A DNA stretch of 64,000 bases from Stenotrophomonas koreensis (GCF_001431525.1 NZ_LDJH01000031.1:24404-88403), one strand, 5' to 3'. Shown: positions 48,666 to 59,897, counted from the stretch's first letter. Numbers and translations: made by a program. Notes: generated by a model from the sequence alone, not told the origin.

Positions 48666-48695
48666 AAAACGGCCGCTGCATGCGGCCGTTTTCCG
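48666..48695 (+). terminator. Terminator of ettA
   Basis: AAAACGGCCGC/GCGGCCGTTTT with a five-base loop (48666-48692), ending in T and C bases. Symmetric A and T tails would allow use from both strands. Confidence 0.85.
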
Positions 48696-48789
48696 TTCCC
48701 CGCCCCACCTGCACCGGGCCGCCACCTGCACCAGGCCTTGCCGGCAACGGCGCCATCCTCACCACTCACCCGCTGCAGACCCCAGACCC

Positions 48790-50106
<1,317 letters not shown>

Positions 50107-50131
50107 GGCCGCCGGCGCCACATCATGCAGA

Positions 50132-50181
<50 letters not shown>

Positions 50182-50208
50182 ACACCGCCCCCCCACCGGG
50201 CACAGGGT

Positions 50209-51393
50209 TCAGGCAGCCGGCTCCGGCGGCAGGTTGAACACCTGGCGCAGGTAGGCCAGGTAGCCAGGGTCATCGCACATGCTCTTGCCCGGCGAGTCGG
50301 ACAGCTTGGCCACCGGCTGACCGTTGCAGCGGATCATCTTGATCACGATGTTCAGCGGCGTCGGGCCGAGGTCATTGGTCAGGTGGGTACCGACCCCGAA
50401 GGCGACCTGGCAACGGCCACGGAAGTAGTCGTACAGCTTCATCACCTTGGCGATGTTCAGCCCGTCACTGAATACCAGCACCTTGCTCAGCGGATCGGTC
50501 TTGTTGGCCTTGAGGTGTTCGATGATGCGGTCGCCCCATACAAACGGATCGCCCGAGTCATGCCGGATGCCGTCGAACAGCTTGCAGAAGTACATGTCGA
50601 AATCGCGCAGGAAAGCTTCCAGCCCGACCACGTCCGACAGCGCGATGCCGAGGTCACCGCGGTACTCGCGCGCCCAGCTCTCCAGCGCCACCGATTGCGA
50701 ATCGATCAGCCGCGGGCCCAGCGCCTGGAAGGCCTGCAGCCATTCGTGGGCCATCGTGCCGTGCGGGGTCATGCCGTAGATACGGGCGAAATGCACATTG
50801 GAGGTGCCGACAAACTGGCTGCCCAGCTGCTGCCGGATCAACGGCAGCATGTGCCCGTGCCAGGCACGCGAGTAGCGCCGGCGGCTGCCGTAATCGGCAA
50901 TCCGGCAGTTCTCGAACCCGGGGGCATCGCGCAGCAGCGCGGTCTTGGCTGCCAGCCGGCGCTCTCCTTCGGCGAAATCGGCCTGGCTGGTGTTGCGGAA
51001 CCAGACCTCGTTGATGATCGCCAGCAGCGGCACCTCGAACAGGATGGTGTGCAGCCAGGGGCCGGTGATGTCCAGCGCGATTTCGCCCGGCACCGTCGCC
51101 GAGGGGCGCAGGTCGATGTACTTGCGGTCCAGCCGGAACAGGCCGAGGAAATCGATGAAATCCTTTTTCATGTAGCGCAGGCTGGCCAGGTAATCCAGCT
51201 CCTCTGCGCTGAAGCGCAGGCGGCACAGGTGGTCGATCTCGGCGTTGATCTGGTCGATGAACTGAGCCAGGTCAATGCCCGGGGTGCGGCACTTGAAACG
51301 GTACTGGACGATGGCGCCGGGGTACTGGTGCAGTACCGCCTGCATCATCGTGAACTTGTACAGGTCGGTATCGAGCAGGGACTGGATGATCAT
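50209..51393 (-). CDS. pncB: Nicotinate phosphoribosyltransferase
   Basis: 394-residue enzyme of the NAD salvage pathway that makes nicotinate mononucleotide. N-terminal [55 protein letters not shown] (split by the catalytic His), [10 protein letters not shown] and the C-terminal KLSDSPGKS all match the family. Normal length. The ATG at 51393 is chosen because it matches the family start; longer in-frame readings run through a neighbour. Confidence 0.97.
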   Translation of the reverse strand: MIIQSLLDTDLYKFTMMQAVLHQYPGAIVQYRFKCRTPGIDLAQFIDQINAEIDHLCRLRFSAEELDYLASLRYMKKDFIDFLGLFRLDRKYIDLRPSATVPGEIALDITGPWLHTILFEVPLLAIINEVWFRNTSQADFAEGERRLAAKTALLRDAPGFENCRIADYGSRRRYSRAWHGHMLPLIRQQLGSQFVGTSNVHFARIYGMTPHGTMAHEWLQAFQALGPRLIDSQSVALESWAREYRGDLGIALSDVVGLEAFLRDFDMYFCKLFDGIRHDSGDPFVWGDRIIEHLKANKTDPLSKVLVFSDGLNIAKVMKLYDYFRGRCQVAFGVGTHLTNDLGPTPLNIVIKMIRCNGQPVAKLSDSPGKSMCDDPGYLAYLRQVFNLPPEPAA

Positions 51394-51439
51394 GCCGGCA
51401 TTATGCCTGCCGCATTCATCGCCGGGTGTGAGCCTGCGC

Positions 51440-52276
51440 TCAGCGCCGCAGCAGCAGGCGCGGCAGCAGCAACAACGCGTGCGCCCAGATTGCCGCCCAC
51501 ACCGCCAGGCGTACCGGCAGACTGCGTGCTGGGGCCTCGAAACGCTGGAAATAGCGCCACAACCCGCGGTGTTTGTGCCACTCCACAAACAGCGGCCGCG
51601 AGCGGCTGGACACCCCGCGCACGTGCAGCACCTGCAGGTCATTGGCGATGGCCACGGTGGCCCCGGCCTGACGCGCGCGCCGGCACAGGTCCAGGTCCTC
51701 GGCATGCAGGCGGTAGCCGGCATCCCAGCCCCCCAGGCGCTCGAACAGGCTGCGCGGCATCACCAGCAGCGCGCCGGACAGCGCCGGCACCTGCTGCAGG
51801 CGCTGGCGCGGATCGGCTGCGATCGCCAGCTGCATGCCGCGGCGCGGGTGGCGCAGCATCGCGGCAAAATCCGGGTCGCGCCGGCGCACTGCCGGGTCCG
51901 GCACGCCGTGCACATCGACCTGCTCGACCCCGAGGATGCATTCCCCCAGCGCTTGCCCGCGCTCCACCAGTGCGGCCAGCGTACCCGGCTCGACCAGCAG
52001 GTCCGGGTTGATGAAGGCCAGCCAGCTGGCGCTGCTGTCGGCCACACCCTGGTTGTTGGCGGCGGCAAAGCCGGGGTTGTCGGTGTTGGCGAGGCAGCGC
52101 AGCCGTGGATCGGCATCGGCATGGCGGCGGGCAATGGCCACGCTGTCATCGACCGAGCCGTTGTCGATCACCCGGATCTGGCTGATCCCGGCGGCCTGGC
52201 GCAGCCGCTGCAGGCAGTCCTCCAGGGTCGAGGCGCTGTTGTAGGTGACGACGACGGCACAGATCGTGGCAGGCAA
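51440..52276 (-). CDS. Glycosyltransferase family 2
   Basis: 278-residue GT2 enzyme (WcaA/rhamnosyltransferase-like). [18 protein letters not shown] at the N-terminus, [25 protein letters not shown] and the NPDLL metal-site segment, then a [18 protein letters not shown] and [15 protein letters not shown] acceptor region; a C-terminal hydrophobic stretch (about 255-275) may touch the membrane. The start is TTG at 52276 with GGGAG six bases upstream. Donor sugar and acceptor unknown. No other polysaccharide genes are nearby. Confidence 0.9.
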   Translation of the reverse strand: MPATICAVVVTYNSASTLEDCLQRLRQAAGISQIRVIDNGSVDDSVAIARRHADADPRLRCLANTDNPGFAAANNQGVADSSASWLAFINPDLLVEPGTLAALVERGQALGECILGVEQVDVHGVPDPAVRRRDPDFAAMLRHPRRGMQLAIAADPRQRLQQVPALSGALLVMPRSLFERLGGWDAGYRLHAEDLDLCRRARQAGATVAIANDLQVLHVRGVSSRSRPLFVEWHKHRGLWRYFQRFEAPARSLPVRLAVWAAIWAHALLLLPRLLLRR

Positions 52277-52346
52277 AACGTACTCCCGGGCGCGCAGGCG
52301 CCAGGCAACCGGACGGGGCCGGCATTATCACCCGGCCCGCGGCCGC

Positions 52347-54566
52347 TTACTGCCGGTTGCCCGGGCGGATCGGCTCCAACGCGCGGAAACGGTTGCCGTA
52401 CTCGTCGGTGAGCCGGCGCGCTTCTTCGGGGTTGCGCACGATGGTCGGGGTCAGCAGCACGATCACCTCGCTGCGGCGGTTGCCCTGGCGCTTGGTGCCG
52501 AACAGCCCACCGATGATCGGCAGCCGGCTCAGCCCCGGCACCCCGGTACTGCCCTGGGTGGTGCGGTCCTCGATCAGGCCGGCCAGCATCACCGTGTCAC
52601 CGGCGCTGACGGCCGCCTCGGTCTTCATCCGTCGGGTATTGACGCGCACATTGCCGTTGGCATCGGGCTGGCCTTCCGGCGAGCTGACCTCCTGCACGAT
52701 GTCCAGGAACACCATGCCGTCGCGGGTCACCCGCGGGCGCACGTTGAGGATGGTGCCGGTGTTGAGGTACTGCACCTGGCTGAACTGGTTGTCGCTGATG
52801 CCCGATACCGACACCGAATACACCGGGATCTTGCTGCCGACATTGAGCGTGGCCACCGCGTTGTTGCGCACGAAGATCGACGGGGTCTGCAGCAGGCGCA
52901 CGTCGGTGACCTCGTCCAGCGCGGTGATCACCGCCGCCGCGTTCTTGCCCAGGAAGGTCCAGCCCAGGCCGGCGCCGCCGGCCACGCCACTGAGGTCGCC
53001 CCAGATCCGCCGGCCCAGCGCCGACGGCAGGCCGGCACCGCCGACGTTGGTGGCGGCGTTGACCGCGTTCTCGAAATACCAGTTCACCCCGTAGCTGAGG
53101 TCGCCTTCCAGCGCGACCTCGGCCACCTGGGCCTCGATGTGCACCTGCAGCGGCATCACGTCCAGCTTGTCGATGACCTCGCGGATCGAGGCCCAGGCCT
53201 GCGGCGTGGTGCGCACCAGCAGGGTGTTGGTTTCCTCCACCGCCGAAACGCCGACCCGGTCGCCCTCCACTTCCAGGCTGACCGCGCCGTTGCCGCTGCT
53301 GCGCTGGGGCAGGCTCAGGCTGCCACCGGCCAGCCCGCCCTCCTGGCCCTGCTCCTGGCCCAGACCGGCGTCCTTGCCACCGAGCCCACCGCTGCCGGCA
53401 TCGCGGCCACCGTCCACGCCCATGCCGCCTTCCAGCTGCAGCGCACTGGCCCCCGGGGCCAGCGAGGCCGCGTCCGCGCCACGTCCCGGCGCGGCGCCGC
53501 TGCCGCCACCAAACACCTCGGCCAGACGCTCGGCCAGTTCACGCGCCTTGATGTACTTGAGCTCGTAGGAATACAGCCGCGGTGCGCCACCGGCGCTGTC
53601 GATGCGCTCCAGCCACTGCTGGATCTGGTCCAGGTAGCGCGCCTGCGGAGTGATCACCAGCACCGCGTTGGCGTTTTCCAGCGGCAGGAAACGGAACATG
53701 CCGGCACTGGGGGTGCCGCTGTCGGCACCAAAGATCTTTTCCAGGTCATTGGCCACGCGGTCGGCGCGCCCGGTCTGGATCGGGAATACCCCCACGCTCA
53801 TGCCAGCCAGCCAGTCGACATCGAAGATTTCCACCGTGCGCAGGTAGTTCTCCAGCTCGGCGCGGGTACCGCCGAGGGAAATCACGTTGCGGCCGTCATC
53901 GACATTGACGATCGCATTCGGGCGCGCGTACGGCTCGAGCACCTTCTTCATTTCGGTGGCCGAGATGTACTTCAGCGGCACCACCCGCACCTCGAAGCCA
54001 CGCGCACTGGCGGGCGAGGCGGTGCTGGGCGCCACCGTGCCGGCCAGCGCCTGCTCGGCCGGCACCACGTTGTAGCGGCCGCCGCTGTAGACCATCCGCG
54101 CATTGTTCCAGCCCAGCACCATCTCCAGCAGGTTCAGGGCCTGGCTGGGAGAAACCGGGCGCGGCGTGGCCAGGCTGACCGTGCCGCTCACCCCGGGGGC
54201 AATGACGTAGTTCTGCCCGAGCATGTCGCCGAGGATGGCCTTGACCACCGCATGTACCGACTCGCCTTCGAAGTTGAAGGTGGCACTGCCGGTGGAGGCA
54301 CCGGCCAATGACGGTGCCGGCCGGGCGGCCACGTGTTCGTTGATCATGCTGCCGCTGCCATGGCGCAGCACCGCCCGGCTGGCGGCCATTTCGCTGGCCG
54401 GTTCATCCGGCGCCAGTGCCTGGGTCTGCGCGGCCGGCCCGGTGGCCTGCACCGGCAATTGCACGGTGCGGGCAATCTGCGGTGCCGGCAGCGTGGTGCA
54501 GGCGGTGGCGGCCAGGGTCGCCGTCAAGGAAGCGGAAAGCAGTTTCAAGCGCATGAGGTTGCTCAT
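52347..54566 (-). CDS. gspD: Type II secretion secretin GspD (XpsD)
   Basis: 739-residue outer-membrane pore subunit. An N-terminal lipoprotein signal with lipobox LAATAC (Cys23) is followed by N0-N3 ring-building domains and the secretin domain (about 500-725), with QTPSIFVRNNAVATLNVGSK split as the gate region and VPGLSRLPIIGGLFG and SEVIVLLTPTIVR at the end. Between N2 and N3 lies a glycine-rich low-complexity insertion (about 353-428). Last gene of the xps operon, overlapping gspN by four bases. A second ATG four codons in (54554) is possible. Confidence 0.96.
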   Translation of the reverse strand: MSNLMRLKLLSASLTATLAATACTTLPAPQIARTVQLPVQATGPAAQTQALAPDEPASEMAASRAVLRHGSGSMINEHVAARPAPSLAGASTGSATFNFEGESVHAVVKAILGDMLGQNYVIAPGVSGTVSLATPRPVSPSQALNLLEMVLGWNNARMVYSGGRYNVVPAEQALAGTVAPSTASPASARGFEVRVVPLKYISATEMKKVLEPYARPNAIVNVDDGRNVISLGGTRAELENYLRTVEIFDVDWLAGMSVGVFPIQTGRADRVANDLEKIFGADSGTPSAGMFRFLPLENANAVLVITPQARYLDQIQQWLERIDSAGGAPRLYSYELKYIKARELAERLAEVFGGGSGAAPGRGADAASLAPGASALQLEGGMGVDGGRDAGSGGLGGKDAGLGQEQGQEGGLAGGSLSLPQRSSGNGAVSLEVEGDRVGVSAVEETNTLLVRTTPQAWASIREVIDKLDVMPLQVHIEAQVAEVALEGDLSYGVNWYFENAVNAATNVGGAGLPSALGRRIWGDLSGVAGGAGLGWTFLGKNAAAVITALDEVTDVRLLQTPSIFVRNNAVATLNVGSKIPVYSVSVSGISDNQFSQVQYLNTGTILNVRPRVTRDGMVFLDIVQEVSSPEGQPDANGNVRVNTRRMKTEAAVSAGDTVMLAGLIEDRTTQGSTGVPGLSRLPIIGGLFGTKRQGNRRSEVIVLLTPTIVRNPEEARRLTDEYGNRFRALEPIRPGNRQ

Positions 54567-55312
54567 CGGTTCTGGCCCTGGGTGGAGCCGTTGTTGTTCT
54601 GCTGCATCTGTTCGCGGCGGGCCTGGATGCGGGCACGGATCGCCTGCATCTGCGCCGCACTGGGCTGGGCGGCGGCTTCGGCCGCCGGCGTGGCGGCGGC
54701 GGGCGTGGTGGCGGGCGTGGCGCTGGCCGTGTTGACCGCTGCTGGCATGCCCGCGGCCGGCGACGCGCCCGGCCCGGTGGACGGCCCCGGGCGTGCGGGC
54801 GCCACGGCAGCGGCGTCAGTGGCGGCATCGGCACTGCCGGCATGCACTGCCAGCGGCAGCACCTGGCTTCCCGACGGCCCGAGCACGGTGGCCTGGCGCT
54901 CGGACAGCTCCAGCAGCTGCCAGCCCTGGACCGCCGGGCCGCCGAGCTGCAGGCGCAGGGACAGACCGCCTTCACCGGACAGGGTGGCCATGCGCAGCTG
55001 TGGCGTGATCAGCACACCGCTCAGGCGCAGGCTGGCGGCCTGCTGGCCGGGATCACCGCCGATGTAATACGGCTGCGGCCGCCGGTTTTCATTGAACAGG
55101 GGGCGGCTGACCACCTGCGGGTAGTGCGACAGCTCGCCCAGCCGCTCACTGGCCAACACCGGCAGCGTGGGCAAGGGTTGGGGTTCGACCACCGCATCGG
55201 CGGCGGGCAGCCGGCTGCCCAGGCCCAGCCACGCGGCAATGGCCACGGCCAGCGCCCACAGCGCAAACACCCCACTGACTACCGTGCCCATAGCGGGCGA
55301 CTCACGGCGCAT
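54563..55312 (-). CDS. gspN: Type II secretion protein XpsN (GspC/N-like)
   Basis: 249-residue inner-membrane protein: a membrane helix (about 9-30), then a periplasmic domain with SRPLFNENRRPQPYY and LRLSGVLITPQLRMATL, the HR-like domain pattern shared with GspC, followed by a long Ala/Pro/Thr-rich tail ending in glutamine-rich sequence. In Xanthomonas XpsN links the XpsL/XpsM platform with the secretin in place of GspC; there is no gspC in this cluster. The start at 55312 has GGAGG five bases upstream and overlaps gspM by 11 bases. Confidence 0.85.
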   Translation of the reverse strand: MRRESPAMGTVVSGVFALWALAVAIAAWLGLGSRLPAADAVVEPQPLPTLPVLASERLGELSHYPQVVSRPLFNENRRPQPYYIGGDPGQQAASLRLSGVLITPQLRMATLSGEGGLSLRLQLGGPAVQGWQLLELSERQATVLGPSGSQVLPLAVHAGSADAATDAAAVAPARPGPSTGPGASPAAGMPAAVNTASATPATTPAAATPAAEAAAQPSAAQMQAIRARIQARREQMQQNNNGSTQGQNR

Positions 55313-55919
55313 GCTCACCTCCCGCGACGGTTGCCGGTACCGGGTCCAGGTACCCGGCCAGTTCGAAAGACACATCCAGGCCGCTGCCGGTCTCACCGGG
55401 CAGGGCCTGGTAACGCTGGGCCAGGATCACCAGGTTGTCGATGAACAGACGCGGATGCCCGGACTCCAGCGCATGCAGCACGCTGAGCATTTCCGGGGTG
55501 CCGCAGCGCAGCCGCGCCTGTACCGAGACCCGCGCAAACGGGCCGCCATCGGCCGGCGCCGGCAACGGCGCCCGGCTGGAAATCACACAGCTGCGGTTGC
55601 CCGGGCTGGCCTGGCTGACGGCCTGCTCCAGCCGCTGCACCAGCGCCGCGGCGGCCTGCTCGGCGCTGCCCTGCTGCAGGAAACCGGGCCGCCCGCCCAG
55701 TTGCTGTTGTGCCTGGGCCAGCGCGGCGGCCACCGCCGGTGCCTGCGCCAGCTCGGCCTGTACCCGCGCCTGGCGCTGCCGGGTCTGCTCCAGCTCGCCG
55801 GCCATCGTGCGCAGCGGCTGCACCCACAGCGGATGCAGCAGCAGGCCATAGATCGCGCCCAGTACCAGCAGCAGCAAGGCCAGCGCCAGCCAGCGCTGGC
55901 GACGGTTTTCAGCGTCCAT
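55302..55919 (-). CDS. gspM: Type II secretion protein GspM (XpsM)
   Basis: 205-residue bitopic inner-membrane protein: a helix at about 10-30, a helical stretch of Gln and Ala, and a ferredoxin-like periplasmic domain in the C-terminal half (from about 100). Two cysteines (RSCVISS and RLRCGTP) are spaced to form a disulfide. Identified from its size, topology and place between gspL and gspN; sequence conservation is low in this family. 11-base overlaps on both sides. Confidence 0.87.
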   Translation of the reverse strand: MDAENRRQRWLALALLLLVLGAIYGLLLHPLWVQPLRTMAGELEQTRQRQARVQAELAQAPAVAAALAQAQQQLGGRPGFLQQGSAEQAAAALVQRLEQAVSQASPGNRSCVISSRAPLPAPADGGPFARVSVQARLRCGTPEMLSVLHALESGHPRLFIDNLVILAQRYQALPGETGSGLDVSFELAGYLDPVPATVAGGEHAP

Positions 55920-57030
55920 CGTTGCCTCCTGCCGGGCCGGTACCCACGCTGGCCCCGAGGCTGGCCCCCAGGGTGAAGCGGTCGCGCCGCTGGCCGGGCT
56001 CGGCCTGCAGCACCCCGCTCAATGCCGGGCGGCTCCACAACGGGCTGCCTTCCAGCGCGTCGACCAGGGACGCGGCCTGGTCGCTCATGCCGATCAACTG
56101 CAGCTGCTCGCCTTCGATGGACAGTTTTTCCAGCACCGTGCCATCGGGCAGCCGTGCCGACAGTTCTTCCCACACCTCCACCGTGGTCGGGCGGGCACTG
56201 CGCTGGGCATCGAAGAAGCGCGCACCGTCCACCAGCGCCTGCAGCTGCTGGCGCTGGCTGGCCACCTCGCGCGCCTGCCGCGCCTGCTGCTGTACCTGCT
56301 GCTGCAGTCCGGCCAGGGCCTGCTGGCGGTTGTCCAGGATTCGTTCGCCGCCCAGCCACAACAGCACGCCGCCGGCCAGCAGCAGCACCAGTGACGGTAC
56401 GTAGTTGCCGCGGCGCGGCCGGCTGCGCAGCGCCGGCGGCAGCAGGTTGACCCCGAGTACGCGCTGTCCGTCGATGGCGACATCGATGCCGCTCAGACTG
56501 CTGGCCAGCGGACCGGCATCGGCGCGCACCTGCTCCACCACATTCAGCGGCAGCACCACCAGCTCGACATCAAGCTGCCCGCCGGGCTGGCCATCGGATT
56601 GGGCCAGGACATGCACATCGTGGCTGACCTGGTCGGCGGCAAACGGCGTCTGTCGGTCAATTTCGAAGCCGACCACGGCATGCAGCTGCGGCCTGGCGGC
56701 AGCCGGCAGCCGCAACGGCCGCCGCAGCACCTGGCCAGATGGCAGCAGCCAGTACCGTGGCAGCAGGCGTGCCGCCGGGGCCAACACCCGCTCCAGCCCG
56801 GCTTCGGGCAGCGGCCACGGCAGGCTGGCCAGCGCCTGGAGCTGGCCATCGGTGGCCGACCACAGCTGCAACTGCCCGCCCTCGCGCTGCAGCAGCAGCC
56901 GCCGCGGCGGTGCGACCAGGCGCGCACGCCAGCGCGCCGGCAACCAGGCCAGCAGGCCATCACGCCACCACGTCAGGAATTCCCCCGGGCCAGGCAAACG
57001 CAACCCCGGCCGATTCACCGCTGACTTCAT
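55909..57030 (-). CDS. gspL: Type II secretion protein GspL (XpsL)
   Basis: 373 residues: a cytoplasmic actin-like domain (1 to about 210, with VVGFEIDRQTPFA and DVELVVLP) that binds the GspE ATPase, one membrane helix (about 215-235), a coiled region and a periplasmic ferredoxin-like domain. PilN-like features in the middle (VEVWEELSARLPDGTVLEKL). It connects ATPase and periplasm. Four-base overlap with gspK, 11 with gspM. Confidence 0.9.
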   Translation of the reverse strand: MKSAVNRPGLRLPGPGEFLTWWRDGLLAWLPARWRARLVAPPRRLLLQREGGQLQLWSATDGQLQALASLPWPLPEAGLERVLAPAARLLPRYWLLPSGQVLRRPLRLPAAARPQLHAVVGFEIDRQTPFAADQVSHDVHVLAQSDGQPGGQLDVELVVLPLNVVEQVRADAGPLASSLSGIDVAIDGQRVLGVNLLPPALRSRPRRGNYVPSLVLLLAGGVLLWLGGERILDNRQQALAGLQQQVQQQARQAREVASQRQQLQALVDGARFFDAQRSARPTTVEVWEELSARLPDGTVLEKLSIEGEQLQLIGMSDQAASLVDALEGSPLWSRPALSGVLQAEPGQRRDRFTLGASLGASVGTGPAGGNDGR

Positions 57031-57881
57031 TGTGTCCCCATTCCCTGCTGCCAGTGCAGCACTGTGTAGGCCGCGGCGGCAGTGTCGCTGCCACCCAGAC
57101 GGACAACCGCATCGACCACGACGCTGCGATCGTCCGCCAACTGCACCCGGCTCTGGATACTAAAGGTGTCGCCGGCGCTGGCAAGCGCGTTGCCGCTTGC
57201 CAGCAACGCCTGGCGCTTGCTGTGTTGCAGGACCGGATCAATCCCCATCGCGCGCAGCACCACATCACTGGCCAGCATCGGCTCGGGCTGGCTGCGCTGG
57301 GTCCACAGCGTCAGGTGCGGACGCATGGCCTGGAACAACGGTGCCGGCATGGCCAGCACCCGACGCAGTTCCTCCAGGCTGGCAAAAGCATCATTGGACG
57401 GCCCGTAAGGCAAGCCGGCGGCGGCATAGTCGGCCTTCTCCGCGCCCAGCGGCTGGGGCAGCTCATCACTGTCACGCCAGTCGACAATCGCCGCGGCCAG
57501 CCGTTGTGCCTGTTGCGGCTCGGCGCCGAGCTGCTGCATCAGCGCGGCCAGCAGGCCGGCATCGGCCTGGTTGATGTCCACCTTGGCGCTCTCCGACAGC
57601 AGGCTCAGCTGCAGCTGGGCACCGCCGAACTGCCAGGGATAGCTGCGGCCATCGCTGATCCACGCCGGCTGCCCGGGCTGGGCTGGTTGGGCCTGGCGGT
57701 ACAGGGCATATTCCAGCCCGGCCTGCGCCAGCTGGCTGCCGCGCAGCGCATCCACCCCGACATGGGTCTGCAGCTGCTCCACCCGTGCGGTAAGGGCGAA
57801 GGCGCCAATCACGCTGGCCATCAGCACGATCAGCCACAGCACCAGCACCAGCGCCGCGCCGCGCATCGCCGGCCGGCTCAT
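57027..57881 (-). CDS. gspK: Type II secretion minor pseudopilin GspK (XpsK)
   Basis: 284-residue minor pseudopilin at the tip. Short leader MSRPAMRG followed by the hydrophobic N-terminal helix starting AALVLVLWLIVLMASV; residue +5 is not Glu, which is normal for GspK. The large globular domain has the helical insert with KVDINQADAGLLAAL and VDWRDSDELPQPLGAE. The start at 57881 overlaps gspJ by four bases. Confidence 0.92.
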   Translation of the reverse strand: MSRPAMRGAALVLVLWLIVLMASVIGAFALTARVEQLQTHVGVDALRGSQLAQAGLEYALYRQAQPAQPGQPAWISDGRSYPWQFGGAQLQLSLLSESAKVDINQADAGLLAALMQQLGAEPQQAQRLAAAIVDWRDSDELPQPLGAEKADYAAAGLPYGPSNDAFASLEELRRVLAMPAPLFQAMRPHLTLWTQRSQPEPMLASDVVLRAMGIDPVLQHSKRQALLASGNALASAGDTFSIQSRVQLADDRSVVVDAVVRLGGSDTAAAAYTVLHWQQGMGTQ

Positions 57882-58525
57882 GGGTCCGCTCCCGGGCGCT
57901 GCTGCGGGATGGCGACAATCATTTCCGGCCAGGCAGGACCGCTGGCCGGCTGCACGCTGATGGCCACGAACTGCGGCGGGCGCATCTGCTCGTCCCAGCG
58001 CCATTGCGCCTGCCACTCCCCCAGCCGGCCCCGCTGTGGGTCCCAGCCGCGGTAACGCAGGCTGACGCTGCGCAGCGGGGCGGTAATCACCTCGGCCGGA
58101 CGCGGCGGTTGTTCTTCCAGCAGCTGGCCGGCGCTGACCAGCACCAGCCGCAGGCGCAGCTGCACCCCCTCCCCTGCCGGTGCCGGGTCCACCCGCAGCT
58201 CGTGCAGGTACGGACCACCGCGGCCGAAATAACCCGGGACATCGGCAACGAAGCGCAGGCGTTTTTCATCGCCATCAAAACGGACCGCCGGGATACCGTC
58301 ATCGCCCCCTTCAAAGCCGATCGGCAGGGCCGACTGCAGCCGCGCGCGCAGTACATCCAGCACCCCACGCATCTGCTCGTTGGCCGCCACCATCGCCTCG
58401 CCGCGGGCACTGACCGCCTGCACGCTGCGCACGCTGGCAAAGGCCAGCACCAGGCCGGCGGCGAGCAGCGCCGTGGCCACCAGCACTTCCAGCAAGGTAA
58501 AGCCGCACTGCCGGCGCGCCATCAT
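57878..58525 (-). CDS. gspJ: Type II secretion minor pseudopilin GspJ (XpsJ)
   Basis: 215-residue minor pseudopilin. Prepilin peptidase site QCG|FTLLEVLVATALL with Glu at +5; the globular part carries LRARLQSALPIGFEG and SLRYRGWDPQ, the usual J-type beta domain. Tandem ATG codons at 58525 and 58522; the first overlaps the gspI stop codon by four bases. Confidence 0.92.
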   Translation of the reverse strand: MMARRQCGFTLLEVLVATALLAAGLVLAFASVRSVQAVSARGEAMVAANEQMRGVLDVLRARLQSALPIGFEGGDDGIPAVRFDGDEKRLRFVADVPGYFGRGGPYLHELRVDPAPAGEGVQLRLRLVLVSAGQLLEEQPPRPAEVITAPLRSVSLRYRGWDPQRGRLGEWQAQWRWDEQMRPPQFVAISVQPASGPAWPEMIVAIPQQRPGADP

Positions 58526-58920
58526 CCTTCGCCCCCGGCCGTGGCCAGACGCAGGCTCTGCAGCTCCAGCTGCTCGCCCGCACGCTCGCCCCAGCGCACC
58601 TGCAGCTGGATATGCAGCAAGGTGTTGCTGCCTGGCGCAGGCTGCCCCTGGGCTTCCTGCCAGGGCTGCACCTGCAGCTGCCAGCGGTAGCGGCCCTGCT
58701 CCCACTGCCCCTGCTGGGTGCCCACCCGCAGCGGCGGCTCCGTGCCCAGGGTCGCCAGCAGGCTCTGCGCATGCAGGCGCGCGCGCCCGGCATCCTCGCC
58801 CAGCCGCACCTGCCGCGAGGCGGTGGACAGGGCCGCCAGCAGCACGGTCAACGCCGCGGCCAGCAGCGCGAACGCCACCAGCACCTCGAGCAGGCTGTAG
58901 CCGGCCATCCGTGGTTTCAT
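58522..58920 (-). CDS. gspI: Type II secretion minor pseudopilin GspI (XpsI)
   Basis: 132-residue minor pseudopilin with leader MKPRMAG and mature start YSLLEVLVAFALLAAA (Glu at +5; Tyr rather than Phe at +1). The small beta domain follows from about 70. Four-base overlaps on both sides with gspH and gspJ. Confidence 0.9.
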   Translation of the reverse strand: MKPRMAGYSLLEVLVAFALLAAALTVLLAALSTASRQVRLGEDAGRARLHAQSLLATLGTEPPLRVGTQQGQWEQGRYRWQLQVQPWQEAQGQPAPGSNTLLHIQLQVRWGERAGEQLELQSLRLATAGGEG

Positions 58921-59405
58921 CGCCGCTCCCCGGCAATCGCCTTGCCGGCGACCTGCCCGGTGATCCAGGCCACATCCAGCTGCCAGCCGGCGCGCTGGCC
59001 GATCAGCTCGATCCGGCCGCCGCTGGCACCGCCATCGGGGTAGAACGCGATCGCGCCGATACCGGCGCTGGGCTGCAGCTGCGCCGCACCGGTGAAGCGC
59101 ACGCGCAGGCGCCCGGGCAGCTGCCCCTGGCGGCCATTGGCCGCCTGCCACTGCCCGGTGGCCGGGTTGATCTGGAACTGCTGCATCTGCCCGTGCACGA
59201 TTGCCTGGGTGCGGGTGTAACGCAGCTGCGCATTGAGCTCACGCACGGCCGAACGCAGCTGCTGGCCCTCGCGGCCGCCGCCCATGGCCATCACTGCCAG
59301 CGATGCGCTGACCGCCACCAGGGCAATCACCAGCAGCATTTCCAGCAGGGTCATGCCGGCAGCGGCGCGTGGCCGCCGCCGGTGGCGCAGGGCAGCGTGT
59401 GTCAT
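58917..59405 (-). CDS. gspH: Type II secretion minor pseudopilin GspH (XpsH)
   Basis: 162-residue minor pseudopilin. A long basic leader ([17 protein letters not shown]) precedes the mature start MTLLEMLLVIALVAVSAS, with Met at +1 and Glu at +5. GspH domain with RSAVRELNAQLRYTRTQAI and VRFTGAAQLQ. The ATG at 59405 shares one base with the gspG stop codon (TGATG). Confidence 0.9.
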   Translation of the reverse strand: MTHAALRHRRRPRAAAGMTLLEMLLVIALVAVSASLAVMAMGGGREGQQLRSAVRELNAQLRYTRTQAIVHGQMQQFQINPATGQWQAANGRQGQLPGRLRVRFTGAAQLQPSAGIGAIAFYPDGGASGGRIELIGQRAGWQLDVAWITGQVAGKAIAGERR

Positions 59406-59848
59406 CACTCAAAATGGATGTCGGCGTCGTAACTGCTGCCGCCTTCGCGGCCATCCTTGCCCAGGCTGATCAGGTCAAACGGCTGGCCCTGGCCGGGGGC
59501 GCGGTACAGCAGCGCATTGCCCCACGGGTCGTTGAGTTCGGCCACCTTGGCATACGGGCCCAGCCACCCGCTGGCACCGGAGGGCGCACTGACCAGGTCT
59601 TCCAGCCGGCCGGGCAGGCGCCCGGTATCGAGCTGGTAGTTCTCAATCTTGCCGGCCATCGTGGCGATCTGCGATTTGGCCAGGTTGGCCTTGCCGCGGT
59701 CGGCGCCACCGAGCACGCGGCTGCCGACCAGGGTCAGCACCGCGCCGATCAGCACGATCACGATGATGATTTCCAGCAGGCTCATGCCGGCCTGACGGCG
59801 GGCACTGCCCGGGGCGGGGGTGGAACGGTTGAACTGCCTGCTTGCCAT
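59405..59848 (-). CDS. gspG: Type II secretion major pseudopilin GspG (XpsG)
   Basis: 147-residue major pseudopilin. Leader ends RRQAG, mature protein starts MSLLEIIIVIVLIGAVL (Glu at +5; Met at +1 where Phe is usual). The C-terminal domain has the calcium-loop pattern LNDPWGNALLYRAPG and DLISLGKDGREGG seen in GspG of other systems. The start at 59848 follows an AGGA. 49 bases after gspF, the largest gap inside the xps operon. Confidence 0.95.
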   Translation of the reverse strand: MASRQFNRSTPAPGSARRQAGMSLLEIIIVIVLIGAVLTLVGSRVLGGADRGKANLAKSQIATMAGKIENYQLDTGRLPGRLEDLVSAPSGASGWLGPYAKVAELNDPWGNALLYRAPGQGQPFDLISLGKDGREGGSSYDADIHFE

Positions 59849-59897
59849 CGTTGGATTCTTCCTGGTTGCGTGTTGCGGAAAACATAAGGTCACGGCG

